From Dictyobacter kobayashii (GTDB lineage: Bacteria; Chloroflexota; Ktedonobacteria; Ktedonobacterales; Ktedonobacteraceae), in NCBI RefSeq assembly GCF_003967555.1, contig NZ_BIFS01000001.1:5580001-5644000 (forward strand): DNA of 64,000 nucleotides, given 5' to 3'. The notes below the pieces were generated by a model. The model worked only from the letters and a program-made list of their open reading frames with translations, did not search any database and was not told the origin of the DNA. A program made the position numbers and the translations under genes. Numbering within the stretch: the first letter of the stretch is position 1; each line of letters begins with the position of its first letter. This document shows, piece by piece, positions 28,020 to 38,508 of this stretch.

Positions 28020-28888
28020 TCAGTTTGTCGGGTTGAGGATGCTGCGCAGGCCTGTGATGTGGCCGTTCGAGATATCAAGCGCCAATATCCAGTTGAGTTG
28101 TGGGCCACTCTGGGAGATGAGGGCAGGCGCACCGTTCACCTCTTCGATAGCGAGCTGGTGGTTCGCTGGCACCTTGCTCATAAGTGTGATGAACAGCTTT
28201 GCAACAAGCTCGCGACCAGAAACTGGATAGGGAGCCGCGTGTACCTTACCACCACCATCGGCCCAGGCGGTTACGTCGCTGGCCAGCAATTCAGTGAGCG
28301 TGGTGAGATCGCCGGACTGGCATGCGGCGACAAAAGAGGCCGTGAGTTGACGGTGGATTTCTGGCGCGACCGTCACGCGCTGGTGTTTCTCGCTCACATG
28401 CTTTTTTGCGCGATGAAAGAGCTGGCGGCAATTCTGCGGACTCTTCTCAATGATGTCAGCGATCTCGGTAAAGGAGTAGTCAAATATCTCGTGAAGCAGA
28501 AAGACAGCGCGCTCCGGGGCGTCAAGGACTCCAGTAGAACGAGAAAGGCCAGGGAGATCGACTCCTGTTGCTCAAGCCTGATGTCTGGCGACTCCTCTGC
28601 TAGCGTGGAGGTGAGCAGCGGCTCGGGGAGCCATATCCCGCTGTACTCTTCCCGTTGGACATGGGCCGATTTCAAATAGTTGAGGCAGAGGTTAACGACA
28701 ATGGTGGTGAGAAACGATTTCAGTGAATGGATGGTGGTGGTATCAGCCTGTTGATAGCGCAGATATGTATCCTGGACCATATCTTCAGCCTGGCTCGCAC
28801 TCCCGGTCATGCGATACGCGATCGAGAACAGGAGTGGGCGATACTCCTGAAAAGAATCTACTGCGGTATTCACGAAGCTTCTCCTCAT
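28020..28888 (-). CDS. ECF sigma factor with C-terminal SnoaL-like domain, SigJ/ECF41 type (one frame break)
   Basis: The N-terminal region FQEYRPLLFSIAYRMTGSAS QAEDMVQDTYLRYQ is sigma region 2. One missing base near 28514-28519 interrupts region 4; restoring it gives SLTPRERAVFLLHEIFDYSF and TEIADIIEKSPQNCRQLFHRA. The tail from about residue 175 (VTVAPEIHRQLTASFVAACQ, ELLASDVTAWADGGGKVHAA) is the SnoaL-like domain of the SigJ/ECF41 group, which regulates the sigma factor in place of a separate anti-sigma factor. Typical partner genes are carboxymuconolactone decarboxylases or oxidoreductases; here an NAD-epimerase-like gene is divergent. Confidence 0.87.
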
Positions 28889-29008
28889 TAGGTGTTATGT
28901 ATCTTTGATAAAGCTATCATAGTTCACCTCAAACTAATCCACAAGTTTTTTTATTGAAACACAGGGTTTTCAAAGTTCCTTTTTGGCGCCTGCGGAGCCG
29001 GGTTGGGA

Positions 29009-29062
29009 GTGTGGAGTGCGTTTGGTGGGCGGCTGCGGCCGCCCACCAAACGCACTCCACAC
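29009..29062. repeat. Perfect 25-bp hairpin between divergent genes
   Basis: GTGTGGAGTGCGTTTGGTGG and the rest of a 25-bp arm are exactly repeated in reverse complement around a TGCG loop. It is preceded by a GC-rich GGCGCCTGCGGAGCCGGG. The arrangement (GC-rich tag, then long perfect hairpin) resembles family 3, though the sequence differs. Confidence 0.65.
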
Positions 29063-29186
29063 ATATAAATAGCCCTGATTGAAGGAGGGAGGATGTCACA
29101 TTCTCACGGGTCAGTTGTCTCCTTTTTAGAGGTGTTCAGAGAGGTATCTGGGCAGGAATGATATAGAAACAAAAAGGAGAAGATAA

Positions 29187-30157
29187 ATGAACATTTTTGT
29201 TACTGGCGCTACACGTGTATTGGGGAAGCAGTTGTGCGACTGCTGATCGAGGCCGGTCATAAAGTCTATGCCCTGAGTCGTTCGGAGGAAAACGCGCTAG
29301 TCGTGCGAAGACTGGGCGCGGAACCTGTTACAGTGAATCTTTTTGACGCGGAAGCGCTCACCCGGGTACTGCGTGACATGAAGATCGATGCTATCGTGCA
29401 CCTGGCAACCAAAATTCCCGCGACCTCGCAGATGGGGAAGGCGGCCGCGTGGCAGGAAAATGATCGCATTCGCCGCGATGGTATGCGCAACCTGGTTGAC
29501 GCAGCCCTGGCGGTTGGGGTACAGACCGTGATCTATCCCAGCTTCTATTATGTCTATCCTGATAGTGGTGGTCGCTGGATCGATGCATCCTCAACCCCGG
29601 TGCAATCCCATGTGACCCAGCAGGCAACCATTGATGCGGAGGCTGAAGTGGCCCGTTTCACGCAAGGACAGCGGCGTGGGATCGTGCTGCGCATGGGCAA
29701 CCTGTATGGGCCAGAGATACCTTCGGCACTGGAACAATTTCACATGGCGCAAAAAGGTCTGGCGATGTTGCCGGGTCCGCGAGATGCGTACCTGTCCTAT
29801 ATCTGGTTGGAGGACGCCGCTCGCGCCATCGTTATTGCTCTAACCGAGGTCCCGGCCGGCATATACGATATTGTTGATGATGAACCGGCTACCCGTGATG
29901 AATTTGCGGCCGCATTAGCGCAAAGCGTCGGGAAAAAACGTCTGTTCCGCATCCCCAACGGCGTCATAAAAATGATGTCGGGGATTGCCTCGGACCTGAT
30001 AACGCGGAGCCAGCGCGTCTCCAATCGCCGCTTCCGCGAACTGACTACCTGGAAACCTGGCGTACCCAATATACAAAAAGGCTGGCCCCTCATTGCTCAG
30101 GCCAGCCGCAGCCCAGAAACGAAAAAGCGAGTGCCAGCCCCAATGTCCCTCATTTAA
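29187..30157 (+). CDS. NAD-dependent epimerase/dehydratase-like protein (frame break near 29228)
   Basis: The start is ATG 29187 with AAGGAG six bases upstream. MNIFVTGATRVLGK is the Rossmann loop; the usual glycine at the fifth loop position is arginine here. One missing base after GGGGAAG restores VVRLLIEAGHKVYALSRSEE. Later features are DAIVHLATKIP, YPSFYYVYPDSGG (in place of the Tyr-x-x-x-Lys SDR site), and LSYIWLEDAARAIVIALTEV, giving an extended-SDR protein of about 322 residues. Its substrate is likely a nucleotide-sugar or similar, unproven. It is divergent from the SigJ-like sigma gene, with a long hairpin between them. Confidence 0.83.
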
Positions 30158-30184
30158 AACAACCTGAGATTCTATGCAGCGACC

Positions 30185-30500
30185 TGGACGTGCGGGGCTT
30201 GTCGCCGCTTTTAATTTACCAGCTCGAAAAAGCAACAAGAATAACGATCTGTATAGGTTCGGGCTTGTCCCCGATTGCCGCCCTCCGCAGAGCTGGCGGC
30301 CCCGTATCCCAGCGCTGGGGTGCCTCATAGCATGACCCTTTCCTTCACGCGGTGCCCAAAAGCAGCGTCCGTATTTGGGCACCGCGTGGTCCGAGGTGTC
30401 AGAGACAAGCAACCGCGTGGTGAGGATACCGGGCCGCCCTACCGGGCGGCAATCGGGGACAAGCCCCGAACCTATACAGATCGTTTTTATTGTTGCGCCC
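30185..30500. repeat. Family 1 element, copy D, with a family 2 left arm
   Basis: A family 2 left arm (GGACGTGCGGGGCTTGTCGC, then CAGCTCGAAAAAGCAACAAG) runs directly into a family 1 core at 30253-30475. The order of blocks inside the core is inverted relative to copy B (CACGCGGTGCCC comes before GGTGTCAGAGACAAGCAACC). The core ends CAAGCCCCGAACCTAT, then ACAGATCGTTTTTATTGTTG. Confidence 0.75.
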
Positions 30501-30935
30501 GATGTATTGTCTGTTTCAATGAACGTATTGTGAATTCATTGGAAAAACGAGGGGATTTCGCTCGTTTTTTGCATTGATATAGCAGAATCAGGTGATGCTA
30601 ATGGTAATATGCTTGAAAATTAACAGGAGATAAGTGAAGATCATGTGGTAATTTTTGGCACTTGACTTATTATGCTACTTTAGCTTACTATTGATTGTAC
30701 ATTGAAATACTTGATTTTTGTCACGGTGTATCAATGAATTGGCAAGTTATTTCATTGAATATGTTGAATGTATGTATGTCTGTACGGATATCCACGTTGG
30801 TGAATGTCCAATTCTCTTTTCTATTATGGTTACGCTCTACATGATTTCTCGGTAGAAATCAACTTTAGCAATGCAATGTTTGCATGATCCTATGGAGTCT
30901 GGTTATTTGGACTCAGCGAAAGGAGTATGGAGAGC
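30501..30935. other. Long AT-rich leader of the GH5 gene with a small operator-like palindrome
   Basis: About 435 bases without a gene. A TTGACT at 30662 followed 18 bases later by TACTAT is a possible promoter. GATTTCT-CGGT-AGAAATC (30843-30860) is a perfect 7-bp inverted repeat that could bind a regulator. Confidence 0.4.
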
Positions 30936-33338
30936 ATGAAGCGACATCGTCGTATTGGTGGTATGCTCTGTGCGCTGGCCTGTGGGCTGGCGTTGCTAGG
31001 TACAGGTTTATTTGGGCAGGCGGGATCAGCACATGCTGATACCTCGCTGTTCTATGGTTTCGAGGATGGTAGTGATGGGTTTACCGCGCCGAGCTGGCTA
31101 GGCGCCAATGCGGGGCAGCCCACACAAAGTTCCGCCCAGCATTCTGAAGGGGCGAATAGCCTGGCTTTACCCGTGAGTTTTACCGGTGGCAGCTGGGACC
31201 AGGCGGGCGTAGATAAGGTCATTGATAATTATAATCCGGTTGACCTTAGCGCCTATTCAGCGATCACTTATGATGTCTATTCCCCGGTTGCCAATGTATC
31301 GACCGACCTGGTCTTCAATGATCCCTGGTTGCCAGCGGCCAATCCCAAACCGCTCCAGGTAGGCTGGAACACAGTCACCTTCGACATCAGCCCGACCAGT
31401 CAGGACTTCCCGAACGCAGGCAATTATTTCACGACCGCCAAAGAATTCCTCTTGCGCGCCATTGGTCGGGGAGCCACCTATAGTGGACCCGTCTATTTTG
31501 ATAACGTGCGCTTTGTGCCGACGACACAGCCTGTGATCCGTACAGCCGCACCCCAGGCGGACGATGTTCTCTCTGTCCCACAGGGGCAGACCTACACGAT
31601 CCAGGCCCACGTCACCCCCTCCATCGGACGGCAGATCAGCAGCGTGACCTTTAAAACGGCTACGCAGTCTGGTACCCTGACCTTCGATAGCGCCAACAAT
31701 ATCTACACTGGCGCATGGGATCTGTGGAAAGAGGGGGATGGACTGAAGACGCTGACGATCAGCGCTACTGACTCAACTGGAGCGACCACGACCAGCCAGA
31801 CCAGTGTGCTGGTGCAGGATAGCCAGCTTCAGGTACATATCACTACCCCCACCTTTGACCAGCAATTGAAGGGGAAGGTAACCGTCAGCGCACAGGTGAA
31901 GGCCGACCCACGCTTTGCCTTGAAGTCCGTGAAGTTACAGGCGGCCGGGCAGACCGTCCCTATGACGACGACTGCAGCAGGCGTCTATGCTGCCGAGCTC
32001 AATACACATGAGCTGCAAGATGGGGTACAGACGTTCAAAGTAGTCGTGCGCGATGCCCGGTTCACGGTCAGCGACCTGGTGGATGTGTTGGTGGCGAACC
32101 ACGACCGCCCGGCGAACATCGTGCATGCCAATAAGACCCGGTTCGTAGATGGCCACACCCAATTCCGCTACGTCGGCTGGAACGAATACGACCTTTTCAC
32201 TCGCACCGACCAGACGGTAGCCCACAACGAGCAGACCAGTGAGGGCAACATCCTGCTCAAAGGCACCGTTATCCCCTGGCAGCAGCAGATTGACCGCCAG
32301 ATGTTGGAGGCCGAGCGTAACGGCCTATCGGTCCTGCGCACCTGGGCCTTTGATAGCAGCGCGGACTCCAGCGCCTTCGAGACCGGCCCCGGTCAGTATA
32401 ACGAAGCCACTTTCCAGAAGCTCGACTACATCATGGCCAGCGCGCAACGCCATCATATGCGCGTCATCCTGACCATGGATAACTACTGGGGAGATTACGG
32501 CGGCATTCAGCAGGAGACCAAATGGCTGGGCCTGACGAACAAGCTGCAATTCTTCACTGATCCGCAGGCGAAAGCCCTCTACCAGCAGTACGTCGCGCAC
32601 CTGGTCAACCGGGTCAACACCGTTACCGGCGTCGCCTACAAAAATGATCCTACCGTATTCGCCTGGGAGTTGATGAACGAGCCACGCGTCGACTGCAGCG
32701 ATGATCCGACCCCCATGCATCAATACTGTGATCCCAGCGGCAACACTTTGCGCAACTGGGTCGATATGATGAGTAAATATGTCAAGGGTCTGGACCCCCA
32801 GCACATGGTAACCGACGGATTTGAGGGACACAGCTTTGTCCCGACCGGACCCAATGGCAAAGGCATTCAGTGGGGTGGTACCCAGGAGGGGAACGGAAAC
32901 TCGCCGGTCATGGCGCAAGACGTGCCCGGTATCGATTTCTTCACCTTCCATCCATATCCCAACGCCTCGTGGGCTAATCTGACGCTTGAGCAGACGCGGC
33001 AGCTGATCACTGGCATCACCAAAGCAGGCTTACAGCGTGGCAAGCCAGTCGTCATGGAGGAATATGGCATCGACCGCGCCCAGCCCGTCTATGATCCATC
33101 CGGCAAGCAGCTACAGCCGAGCGATCCTGCCTATGCAGCGACCCGCGTCACATGGTATAAGGATATGCTGGATACCTTCTACCGGGCCGGGGGAGCCGGT
33201 AGCAATATCTGGCAACTTGCCGACTGGTCCGACAACAACTACAACGTCAATCCATACCTGCCCCAGGCCGACGCACAGCGGGACGCGCCCCTGATGGCTG
33301 TGCTGGCCCGTGAAGCCAGGCAGCTAGCAGACGATTAA
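30936..33338 (+). CDS. Secreted glycoside hydrolase family 5 (mannanase/cellulase type) with N-terminal carbohydrate-binding modules
   Basis: 800 residues from ATG 30936; the ATG nine bases earlier sits on top of the AAGGAG site. The signal peptide MKRHRRIGGMLCALACGLAL ends near AGSAHAD. Residues about 35-205 are a beta-sandwich binding domain (LFYGFEDGSDGFTAPSW, YFDNVRFVP), and 210-395 are two Ig-like modules. From about 400 the GH5 barrel follows (NKTRFVDGHTQFRYVGWNEY). The acid/base is E582 in WELMNEPR, and the nucleophile is E709 in VVMEEYGI. The layout best fits endo-beta-mannanases, but a cellulase is possible. It acts outside the cell on plant polysaccharide; the sugar ABC transporter 3.4 kb away could take up products. 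Intact. Confidence 0.93.
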   Translation: MKRHRRIGGMLCALACGLALLGTGLFGQAGSAHADTSLFYGFEDGSDGFTAPSWLGANAGQPTQSSAQHSEGANSLALPVSFTGGSWDQAGVDKVIDNYNPVDLSAYSAITYDVYSPVANVSTDLVFNDPWLPAANPKPLQVGWNTVTFDISPTSQDFPNAGNYFTTAKEFLLRAIGRGATYSGPVYFDNVRFVPTTQPVIRTAAPQADDVLSVPQGQTYTIQAHVTPSIGRQISSVTFKTATQSGTLTFDSANNIYTGAWDLWKEGDGLKTLTISATDSTGATTTSQTSVLVQDSQLQVHITTPTFDQQLKGKVTVSAQVKADPRFALKSVKLQAAGQTVPMTTTAAGVYAAELNTHELQDGVQTFKVVVRDARFTVSDLVDVLVANHDRPANIVHANKTRFVDGHTQFRYVGWNEYDLFTRTDQTVAHNEQTSEGNILLKGTVIPWQQQIDRQMLEAERNGLSVLRTWAFDSSADSSAFETGPGQYNEATFQKLDYIMASAQRHHMRVILTMDNYWGDYGGIQQETKWLGLTNKLQFFTDPQAKALYQQYVAHLVNRVNTVTGVAYKNDPTVFAWELMNEPRVDCSDDPTPMHQYCDPSGNTLRNWVDMMSKYVKGLDPQHMVTDGFEGHSFVPTGPNGKGIQWGGTQEGNGNSPVMAQDVPGIDFFTFHPYPNASWANLTLEQTRQLITGITKAGLQRGKPVVMEEYGIDRAQPVYDPSGKQLQPSDPAYAATRVTWYKDMLDTFYRAGGAGSNIWQLADWSDNNYNVNPYLPQADAQRDAPLMAVLAREARQLADD

Positions 33339-33348
33339 ATCTGTTCCT

Positions 33349-33385
33349 GGTATCACGCTTCTTATTATTTAAGCAGCGTGATACC
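33349..33385 (+). terminator. Hairpin after GH5 gene
   Basis: GGTATCACGCT...AGCGTGATACC stem, 11 bases after the stop codon, loop TCTTATTATTTAAGC. No strong T-run. Confidence 0.5.
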
Positions 33386-33420
33386 GAGGATCTGCACTAC
33401 CAAGGTTTCATAGCGCAAAG

Positions 33421-33466
33421 CGACAAGAAGCACGCCTGGTATCGATACCAGGCGCGCTTCTTGTCG
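33421..33466. terminator. Long hairpin before nitroreductase stop
   Basis: CGACAAGAAGC and CGCCTGGTATC pair with their complements over 46 bases, interrupted by single mismatches. It sits between converging genes and probably serves the minus-strand nitroreductase. Confidence 0.55.
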
Positions 33467-33480
33467 TGGAGTTTGCCAGC

Positions 33481-33987
33481 TTAGGAGAACGGCTGGTCCC
33501 AGCGCTCGCGATGGGCGATCTCGCTGAGCGGCTTCCTTTTCTTGACGCCCTTGCTGCTCGCCGAGGCCGGATAGCCGAAAGGGATAACGGCCAGGACGCT
33601 GATGTCTTCGGGAATACCAAGCAAGGGACGGACCTGGTCCAGGTTGTTGAAGCCGACCCAGTTGGAGCCGATACCATGCGACCAGGCGGTCAGTATCATG
33701 GATTGAATGGCCCGGCTACCGTCCGAGACGGCAAATGGACTGGCTTCCATGGCAACCACAATCGCCAGCGGTGCCTGCTCAATGTAGGGGCCAGTGCGGG
33801 CCAGGGGTGCCAGCTGGCGTAGCGTCTCTTTATCCTGCACGACAATGAAGTGCCAGGGCTGACCGTTCATGCTACTGGCACTCAGGTGACCGGTTTCAAC
33901 AATTTCATGAATAATCTCTTCTGGAATCGGCTTATCCTGAAATTGGCGCACGGCCAGTACGGTGCGAATCGCTTCAAATACCTCCAT
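33481..33987 (-). CDS. Nitroreductase-family FMN oxidoreductase
   Basis: 168 residues. MEVFEAIRTVLAVRQFQDKP carries the FMN-phosphate arginines of the family, and SASSMNGQPWHFIVVQDKET is the flavin-contact loop. AWSHGIGSNWVGFNNLDQVR and ISVLAVIPFGYPA complete the usual fold. These homodimeric enzymes use NAD(P)H to reduce nitro compounds, quinones or flavins, in the cytosol. It is intact, single and convergent with the GH5 gene. The substrate cannot be set from sequence. Confidence 0.9.
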   Translation of the reverse strand: MEVFEAIRTVLAVRQFQDKPIPEEIIHEIVETGHLSASSMNGQPWHFIVVQDKETLRQLAPLARTGPYIEQAPLAIVVAMEASPFAVSDGSRAIQSMILTAWSHGIGSNWVGFNNLDQVRPLLGIPEDISVLAVIPFGYPASASSKGVKKRKPLSEIAHRERWDQPFS

Positions 33988-34115
33988 GATCGTTTACCTT
34001 CTTTCTTATTTAGAAACATTGTGCGGACATTAATTAACAGATTGTATATCTATTAGCTTTAGCATAGCACATCTCTCAATTATGTGTGAGGCCGTCTGTC
34101 CGGTGGCAGGGCCAT

Positions 34116-34722
34116 TTAATGTTCGTCCAGAGAATGGACATCTTTCAGGTGTGGAGTGGGTGTAAAGATGGGGCGGGCGGCAACCTGGATATGTTGGATC
34201 TCTTTCAGGGCAGGCTGGTTGTTGGGGCTATGCAGGCAGTATTCCAGGGCTGGCCCATTGTCATCTGGCGTTGCCATAAGGCCCTTGCTGCTCGATGTTC
34301 TGCTGTCGCAGTATTTCGTATAGTCTTTCGTAGCTCATGCCGGTTGGTTTGTTGAACCAGGTCGTGGAGCGGATTTGGGAGAGCTGGGAGTGGTCGAAGC
34401 TGCCTTGTTTGAAGCGATAGAGGCCACCGGTGCCGTTGCCGGCCAGGCGCGCAACCTGATTGTGGGGGTCGCGGCAGATGCCGCTTACCGCTGCCTCGTC
34501 CAGTGGATCGAGTGCCGCCGAGTTTTCGACCACATACCAGTCTTCGTAGGCCTCCAGGCCCACCCCCATCCATGGCAGTTGTTCGAATTCCAGTACCATC
34601 GAAAATAAGAAGCCCTGTGGATGCCGCTGCTGCAATATCTGGTGGAAGGCTACTAATTTTTGCTGATACTCTGTCTGGTCGGTCTGTTTGGCACGCTGGT
34701 GCCAGAAAACATAGGCTAACAT
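34116..34722 (-). CDS. Conserved hypothetical protein (two frame breaks near C-terminus)
   Basis: MLAYVFWHQRAKQTDQTEYQ starts at 34722. The body (FLFSMVLEFEQLPWMGVGLE, AYEDWYVVENSAALDPLDEA AVSG) belongs to a family I know only as hypothetical. Two missing G residues (34282-34284 and 34254-34256) break the end; restored, it reads LWQRQMTMGPALEYCLHSPN and finishes VAARPIFTPTPHLKDVHSLD before TAA 34116. Rebuilt length is about 202 residues. No catalytic motif, signal or membrane span is seen. It lies alone between the nitroreductase gene and the BTAD regulator. Confidence 0.72.
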
Positions 34723-35135
34723 CTTTTTCCCTTTCCTTCTGGTAGAGGTTTGTTTCTGGGCATATACTACCAGGAACGTGGAGCTGAGGAAAGGGCCACC
34801 TGGCGCAAAAAAATAGGAGCCATCTAAGGGATTGATATGACATGAGCTGGCGCGCAGTGCTTGAACAACGCGCTGCCAGTGGCAGGCGTGGTCAGCAGTG
34901 GGGCATGATAATTGAGGAAGAGCTTCTGGCGCTAAACATATATTCTATGTTAGAATCACATAAATATACATAAATAAGCTGCTATATATGCTGACCAGTT
35001 AAACCAGAGCAAACTAGCTTTGTGCTTTTCATATTGCTTGCTATTGAAAAGCATGCTATTCATTTCCTTCTCTAGCGTAAGTTGAAAGTCTTGCCCATGA
35101 AGGTCACCTTTGGTTGAGAAAGGATACTGCTGGTG
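34723..35135. other. Divergent intergenic region
   Basis: About 410 bases between two divergent genes. An imperfect operator-like repeat, AACATA-TATTC-TATGTT, lies at 34935-34951. GAAAGGA at 35118 is the ribosome site of the next gene. Nothing else recognised. Confidence 0.35.
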
Positions 35136-38100
35136 ATGCCTGCTTTGTATATTTCTTTGTTGGGGGATTTTCTGGTGATGGAGGGTGAGAGGCCGCTGAC
35201 GACGGTGCTGGTGCCACGGGTGCAGGCTTTGCTGGCCTATCTGTTGCTGCATCGGCGCGCGCCGCAGGATCGAGCGCACCTGGCTTTTTTGTTGTGGCCG
35301 GACTCATTGGAAGCGCAGGCCCATACGAATCTGCGCCAGTTGCTGTATCATTTGCGGCAGGCTTTGCCGCATGCCGAGCAGTTTCTGGCGATCGAGCGGC
35401 GCAGTGTGCAGTGGGTACCGGCGTTGGGCGAGGATAGTTTTAAGCTGGATGTGCAAGAGCTGGAACAGGCCCTGGTCGAGGCGCAGCAGGCGGAGCAGGT
35501 CGGAGATACGCAGGCACGCCGTTCGGCCCTGGAGCGGGTGATGCAGCTCTATCGCGGCGATTTGCTGCCGGGCTGCTATGATGAGTGGATCTTGCCTGAG
35601 CGCGATCGCTGGCACCAGGCGTTTCTGCGGGCGGCGGAGCAGCTGGGAAGCCTGCTGGAACAGGAATGTGATTATACGGCGGCCATCGCGGTCTCTCAAC
35701 AGCTTTTGCGCCTGGAGCCTTTGCATGAGGCGAGCTATGGACGGCTGATGCGCCTGTATACTTTGAGTGGGGAGCGTGCCACGGCATTGCGCACTTATCA
35801 TACCTGTGTCAGATTGTTAGAGCGAGAACTGGGGGCCGAGCCGAGCGCGGCTACGCAGGCCATCTATGAGACGCTGATGCAGCCCGAGCAGCTGGAAGCC
35901 GCAATGAAGCGCCCCCCCAACGAGTCAGCGCTCAAACGTGGAACGGCCATCCCGCTGCTGGGGCGTAAGGAAGAGTGGCGCCAATTACAGAAGGTATGGC
36001 GCAAGGCCACGGGTGGCATTGACGGACTGCAAGCGGGCAGTGCTCAACTGGTGATGCTGAGTGGTGAAACCGGTATCGGCAAAACCCGGCTGGCGAACGA
36101 ATTGGATCTGTGGGTCACCCGTATGGGCATAGCGACGGCCCGGGCGCGCTGTTATGCCGCGCTCGGACAACTGGCGTATGCCCCAATTCCCTCCTGGCTG
36201 CGCTGTGAAGCGCTCCAGCCCAATCTCGCAAAGCTCGATCCGCTTGTACGTACAGAGGTTGCGCGCCTGCTTCCCGAGGTACTGACCGCGCATCCCCAAC
36301 TCTCGCCTCCGGTGGCTATGACCGAGGGATGGCAGCGCCAGCACTTCTTCGCGGCCCTGGCCCGCGTCCTGCTCGCTGGTCCGCAGCCGCTCCTGCTCTT
36401 GCTGGATGATATGCAATGGTGTGATGAGGAGACCCTGCAGTGGATCCAATATCTTTTTCAGTTTGCGCCCACTGCCCGGCTCCTGGTGGTAGCAACTGTA
36501 CGTGCAGAGGAGACTGCGCCCACGCCAGCGCTGGCGACCTTGCTGTCAGCGCTCCAGCGTGACGGACTGCTGACCGAGCTCCCACTGGAGCCACTTGCCC
36601 CGACCGATACAATCTCCCTGGCAGAAGCGATCCTGGGTCGACCGCTCGATGCCGCCAAGCGTGCTACCCTGTATCGAGAGAGCGAAGGCAATCCCTACTT
36701 CGTAGTTGAGCTCGCCCAGGCCGGCTTGCTGGAGCGGCCACTGGATGTATCTTCAAAGGAGGGCGGAGCGCGACCCTGGTTTCCGCGACCGCCTCAACGT
36801 TGCCATCATCGGTCCAGGGGGTCCTGGCCGCGCGCCTGGCGCAACTCTCCACCCGGGCCCGCGAGATCGCCAACGTGGCCGCCGTCATCGGACGCGAGTT
36901 TACCTTCCCGGTTCTGGCCCGGGCCAGTGGCAAGGAGGAAGAGAGCGTCGTCCTGGGATTGGATGAACTGTGGCAACGCCGAATGGTGCGCGAGCAGGCG
37001 GCGGGTACGCCCAACGCCTATGATTTCAGCCATGGCAAGCTGCGTGAGCAGATCTATGTCTCGCTCAGCCCCATCCAGCGCCGCCTGCTGCACCAGCGCG
37101 TCGCCGAAGCCCTCAAAGCTCTCTATAGCGAGGAACTGGATAGTATTAGCGGACAGATCGCCGCCCACTATGAGCAGGCAGGCAGCGTCGGCCAGGCCAT
37201 CACTTTTTATCAACGGGCCGCCACGGCTGCCAGCCGCCTCTATGCACACAGCGAAGCCCGCTATGCTTTGGAACGGGCGGTCTCGCTGTTCTCAACGCCG
37301 CAGCCGGGGCCAGGAACGCCAAAGGTCGCCTGGGAGACTATGGCCAGCGTCTATGTGGCGCTGGGAGATGTACTGGCTGAAATAAATGCCTTTGAAGAGG
37401 CCCGGAAAGCATATCAGCAGGCGCTGACCGCCATTCCGCTGGCGGCTGAATTCTGGCGAGCCCGCTTGCACTGGAAACTGGCCACTACCTGGGTGTTTGC
37501 GGTCGACCAGGATCTGGACAGCTGGCGAGTCCATGCCCAGCCGGAATTTATGGAGGCCGAACGCATTTTACATGCCATGGCAGACCACGATACTCCAGAG
37601 TGGCGCGAGGAATGGATCGCACTTCAGTTTGCCCACATCTGGCCCCGGAGAAACTCGGCTGAAGATATGCTGGCCGCCATTGAGAAAGCCCGGCCGCTGG
37701 TCGAGCAGCATGGTAGCCCCAGGCAACGTAGACTGCTGGCTGAATCGATCGGCATCTATAACGCGGTGCACGAGCGCTACGTGATCCCGGCGCAGCGTAT
37801 AATTGCCTGGCGTGAGAGGCTGGCGGCCCTGGAGCCGAGCGCCGACGAGGCGCAGCGCGGCATTGACCTGACGGTACTGGGTATCGGCCTCTGGTGCGCC
37901 TCCCAGTTCGATGAAGCGGAAGAACAGCTGAACGCGGCACTACAGATAGGTGAACGCACCGGCAATGCCTGGCTGCAGAACAACTGCCTGACCTTTTTGT
38001 CGCTGGTCTACAGGCGGCGTGGCCAGGTGGAGGCTATGCGTCAGCTACTCGTGCAGGCCCAGGCTGCGGGCGTGGCCCAGCAGAATAGTATCTTCAGCGG

Positions 38101-38440
38101 CCACCAGGCCTGGCTGGCCTGGCGCGCCGGCGACCTGGAGCAGGCTGAGAGCTATGGTCGCGCCGCTTTATTGCAAGATCGCTATCAACTGTTCAGGACC
38201 AACGCTTTTATGTGGACCGGCAGATGGCCATTGATTGGTATCGCCCTCATCCAGGAGCGCTACGCCGCCGCCAGCGCTGAGATCCGCTTATTGTTTGACA
38301 CGATCCAGCAGCCACCGCCCGCGCCATTGGAAGACTTGCTACAGGCCGCGCTTCGAGCCTGGGACGACGGAAAGCAGAACGAGGCCAGCTCGCTTATGCA
38401 AAGTGCTGTTCCGCTGGCCGAACAACTGGGCTACCTCTAG
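35136..38440 (+). CDS. AfsR/SARP-like regulator: BTAD, AAA ATPase and TPR domains (frame break near 36775)
   Basis: The start is ATG 35136 (a GTG three bases earlier is equally possible). Residues 1-95 are a winged helix (LYISLLGDFLVMEGERPLTT, NLRQLLYHLRQALP); 95-245 form the bacterial transcriptional activator domain. From about 265 comes an AAA ATPase with Walker A GETGIGKTR and Walker B LLLLLDDMQW. One missing C in GACCCTGG breaks the frame; restored, it reads LVSATASTLPSSVQGVLAAR and continues through IANVAAVIGREFTF into a long TPR-like helical tail to residue near 1100. These large regulators bind DNA and use ATP and peptide-repeat contacts to switch genes, often secondary metabolism. 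The target here is unknown. Confidence 0.9.
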
Positions 38441-38497
38441 CACATTGAAAGGGAGCCAGGCCGCAACTGACGCGGCCTGGCTCCCTTTCAATGTGCT
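38439..38497. terminator. Bidirectional terminator overlapping a stop codon
   Basis: Perfect 26-bp stem (AGCACATTGAAAGGGAGCCA onward) with a seven-base loop. It begins inside the regulator's TAG stop and ends 11 bases before the convergent hydrolase stop codon. It serves both genes. Confidence 0.85.
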
Positions 38498-38508
38498 GTC
38501 TCAATCTG

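Noticed and set aside
34205..34843. Separate 212-residue minus-strand protein
   Set aside because: Only its last part is protein-like, and that is the middle section of the frame-broken hypothetical gene at 34116-34722.
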